In this document: one piece after another, positions 31,300 through 31,606 of the stretch | Numbering within the stretch: the first letter of the stretch is position 1 | Layout of the letters: each line of letters begins with the position of its first letter | Assembly (NCBI GenBank): GCA_044348085.1 | Contig: JBIKTM010000022.1 | Span: 1-31,606, forward strand | Reading direction: 5' to 3' | DNA from: Verrucolacustris sp044348085 | Lineage (GTDB): Bacteria; Verrucomicrobiota; Verrucomicrobiia; Methylacidiphilales; Verrucolacustridaceae | Length of the DNA stretch: 31,606 bases | The notes under the pieces: generated by a model | The model's database searches: none | Seen by the model: the letters and a program-made list of their open reading frames with translations, nothing else | Told to the model about the DNA's origin: nothing | Position numbers and translations under genes: made by a program

Positions 31300-31606
31300 C
31301 CCACGTCTTCAAACCAGATACCACCCGCATCTACAAGCTTGTTGGCAGCTTGATTGTCGGGAGTCCGGTTGCCCTGCCACTGGCCCGTACTCCGTAGCAT
31401 CCACGTTGGTTCCTAAAAACAGGTCGGTTGCTCACCCATTCTCAGACCCGGCAAACACGTCACTTCCCCCTAGCCGGGGTCGGAGGAGTAACGTCACAGC
31501 ACTTTAGGCTGCGAGGGCCAACTCGTTGTTAGCTTTTATTTTTGTGGATCGGCTTTTTAACGAGGCCAACCAATCCGGGCCCTCGGCTTGCCGCAGGTCG
31601 CTTCCA
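31280..31606 (-). ncRNA. ssrA: tmRNA (ssrA), 3' part; 5' end beyond window
   Basis: The minus strand ends with a tmRNA T-arm (GTGGG, TTCAACT, CCCAC), acceptor strand CGCCTCC and discriminator A; CCA is not encoded. Further 5' lies the tag reading frame (31533-31504): GCT resume codon, coding ANNELALAA and TAA, a typical proteolysis tag ending LALAA. Before it, CGAGG and CCTCG around 31562-31590 could form pseudoknot 1. About 327 nt are visible; the 5' acceptor strand should lie some tens of bases outside the window. tmRNA with SmpB rescues stalled ribosomes. Its 3' end is a common integration target, and two extra copies of it lie downstream in this window. Confidence 0.95.

Noticed and set aside
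1..31606. CRISPR array, insertion sequence or transposase
   Set aside because: No regularly spaced repeats and no transposase or integrase motifs seen on either strand; the only clear dispersed direct repeat is the 21-bp ssrA end.

Overview
The window looks like a chromosomal carbohydrate-utilisation region from a PVC-group bacterium, most likely a Verrucomicrobiota member. The lineage call is an inference. It rests on an autotransporter-associated beta-strand repeat protein with a long N-terminal extension, a pseudopilin-like protein with the H-X9-DG motif, tandem exported proteins of the 'WPATDALGR' GH99-like type, and an interrupted von Willebrand A protein. No rRNA or complete marker gene is present to fix the lineage.

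Layout. (1) 1-1721: 5' part of a large secreted beta-strand repeat protein and a RhaS/RhaR-like AraC regulator, both on the minus strand. (2) 2053-11965, minus strand: a glycoside-processing run reading GPH-family sugar symporter, exported five-bladed-propeller glycosidase, pseudopilin-like protein, exported GH116, exported GH2, small exported protein. A GH78 alpha-L-rhamnosidase without signal peptide (12193-14568, plus) diverges from the transporter. (3) 14582-18289, minus: two tandem paralogous exported GH99-like proteins 6 bp apart. (4) 18370-28450: a deoxyhexose (L-rhamnose and/or L-fucose) catabolic cluster. It starts with a decayed C-terminal stub of L-rhamnose mutarotase. An overlapping minus-strand operon follows (DeoR-type regulator, class II aldolase, rhamnulokinase, bifunctional aldolase/short-chain dehydrogenase). 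Then come a FucP-type permease, a divergent FucI isomerase and an FMN-dependent lactate-type dehydrogenase. Two palindromes of the same design, one before the regulator and one before the dehydrogenase, suggest one DeoR regulon. (5) 28451-31606: a tmRNA (ssrA) 3' end on the minus strand, with two further direct copies of its last 20-21 bases at 28718 and 30452. These delimit one segment holding a VWA membrane protein and one holding a DUF433/DUF5615 toxin-antitoxin pair. I read this as a tandem array of integration (att) sites at ssrA.

How it may work together (inference): exported GH2, GH116, propeller and GH99-like enzymes trim glycosides outside the cytoplasm. The GPH symporter imports small glycosides, and the cytoplasmic GH78 releases L-rhamnose. 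FucP brings in free deoxyhexose. FucI, RhaB and the aldolases convert it to dihydroxyacetone phosphate and L-lactaldehyde. The dehydrogenase half of the fusion oxidises lactaldehyde to lactate, and the FMN enzyme oxidises lactate to pyruvate.

The most unusual parts are the ssrA-anchored att array with integrase-less cassettes, the shared palindromic operator, the rhaM stub marking a rearrangement boundary, and the pairing of a fucose-type isomerase with a rhamnulose-type kinase.
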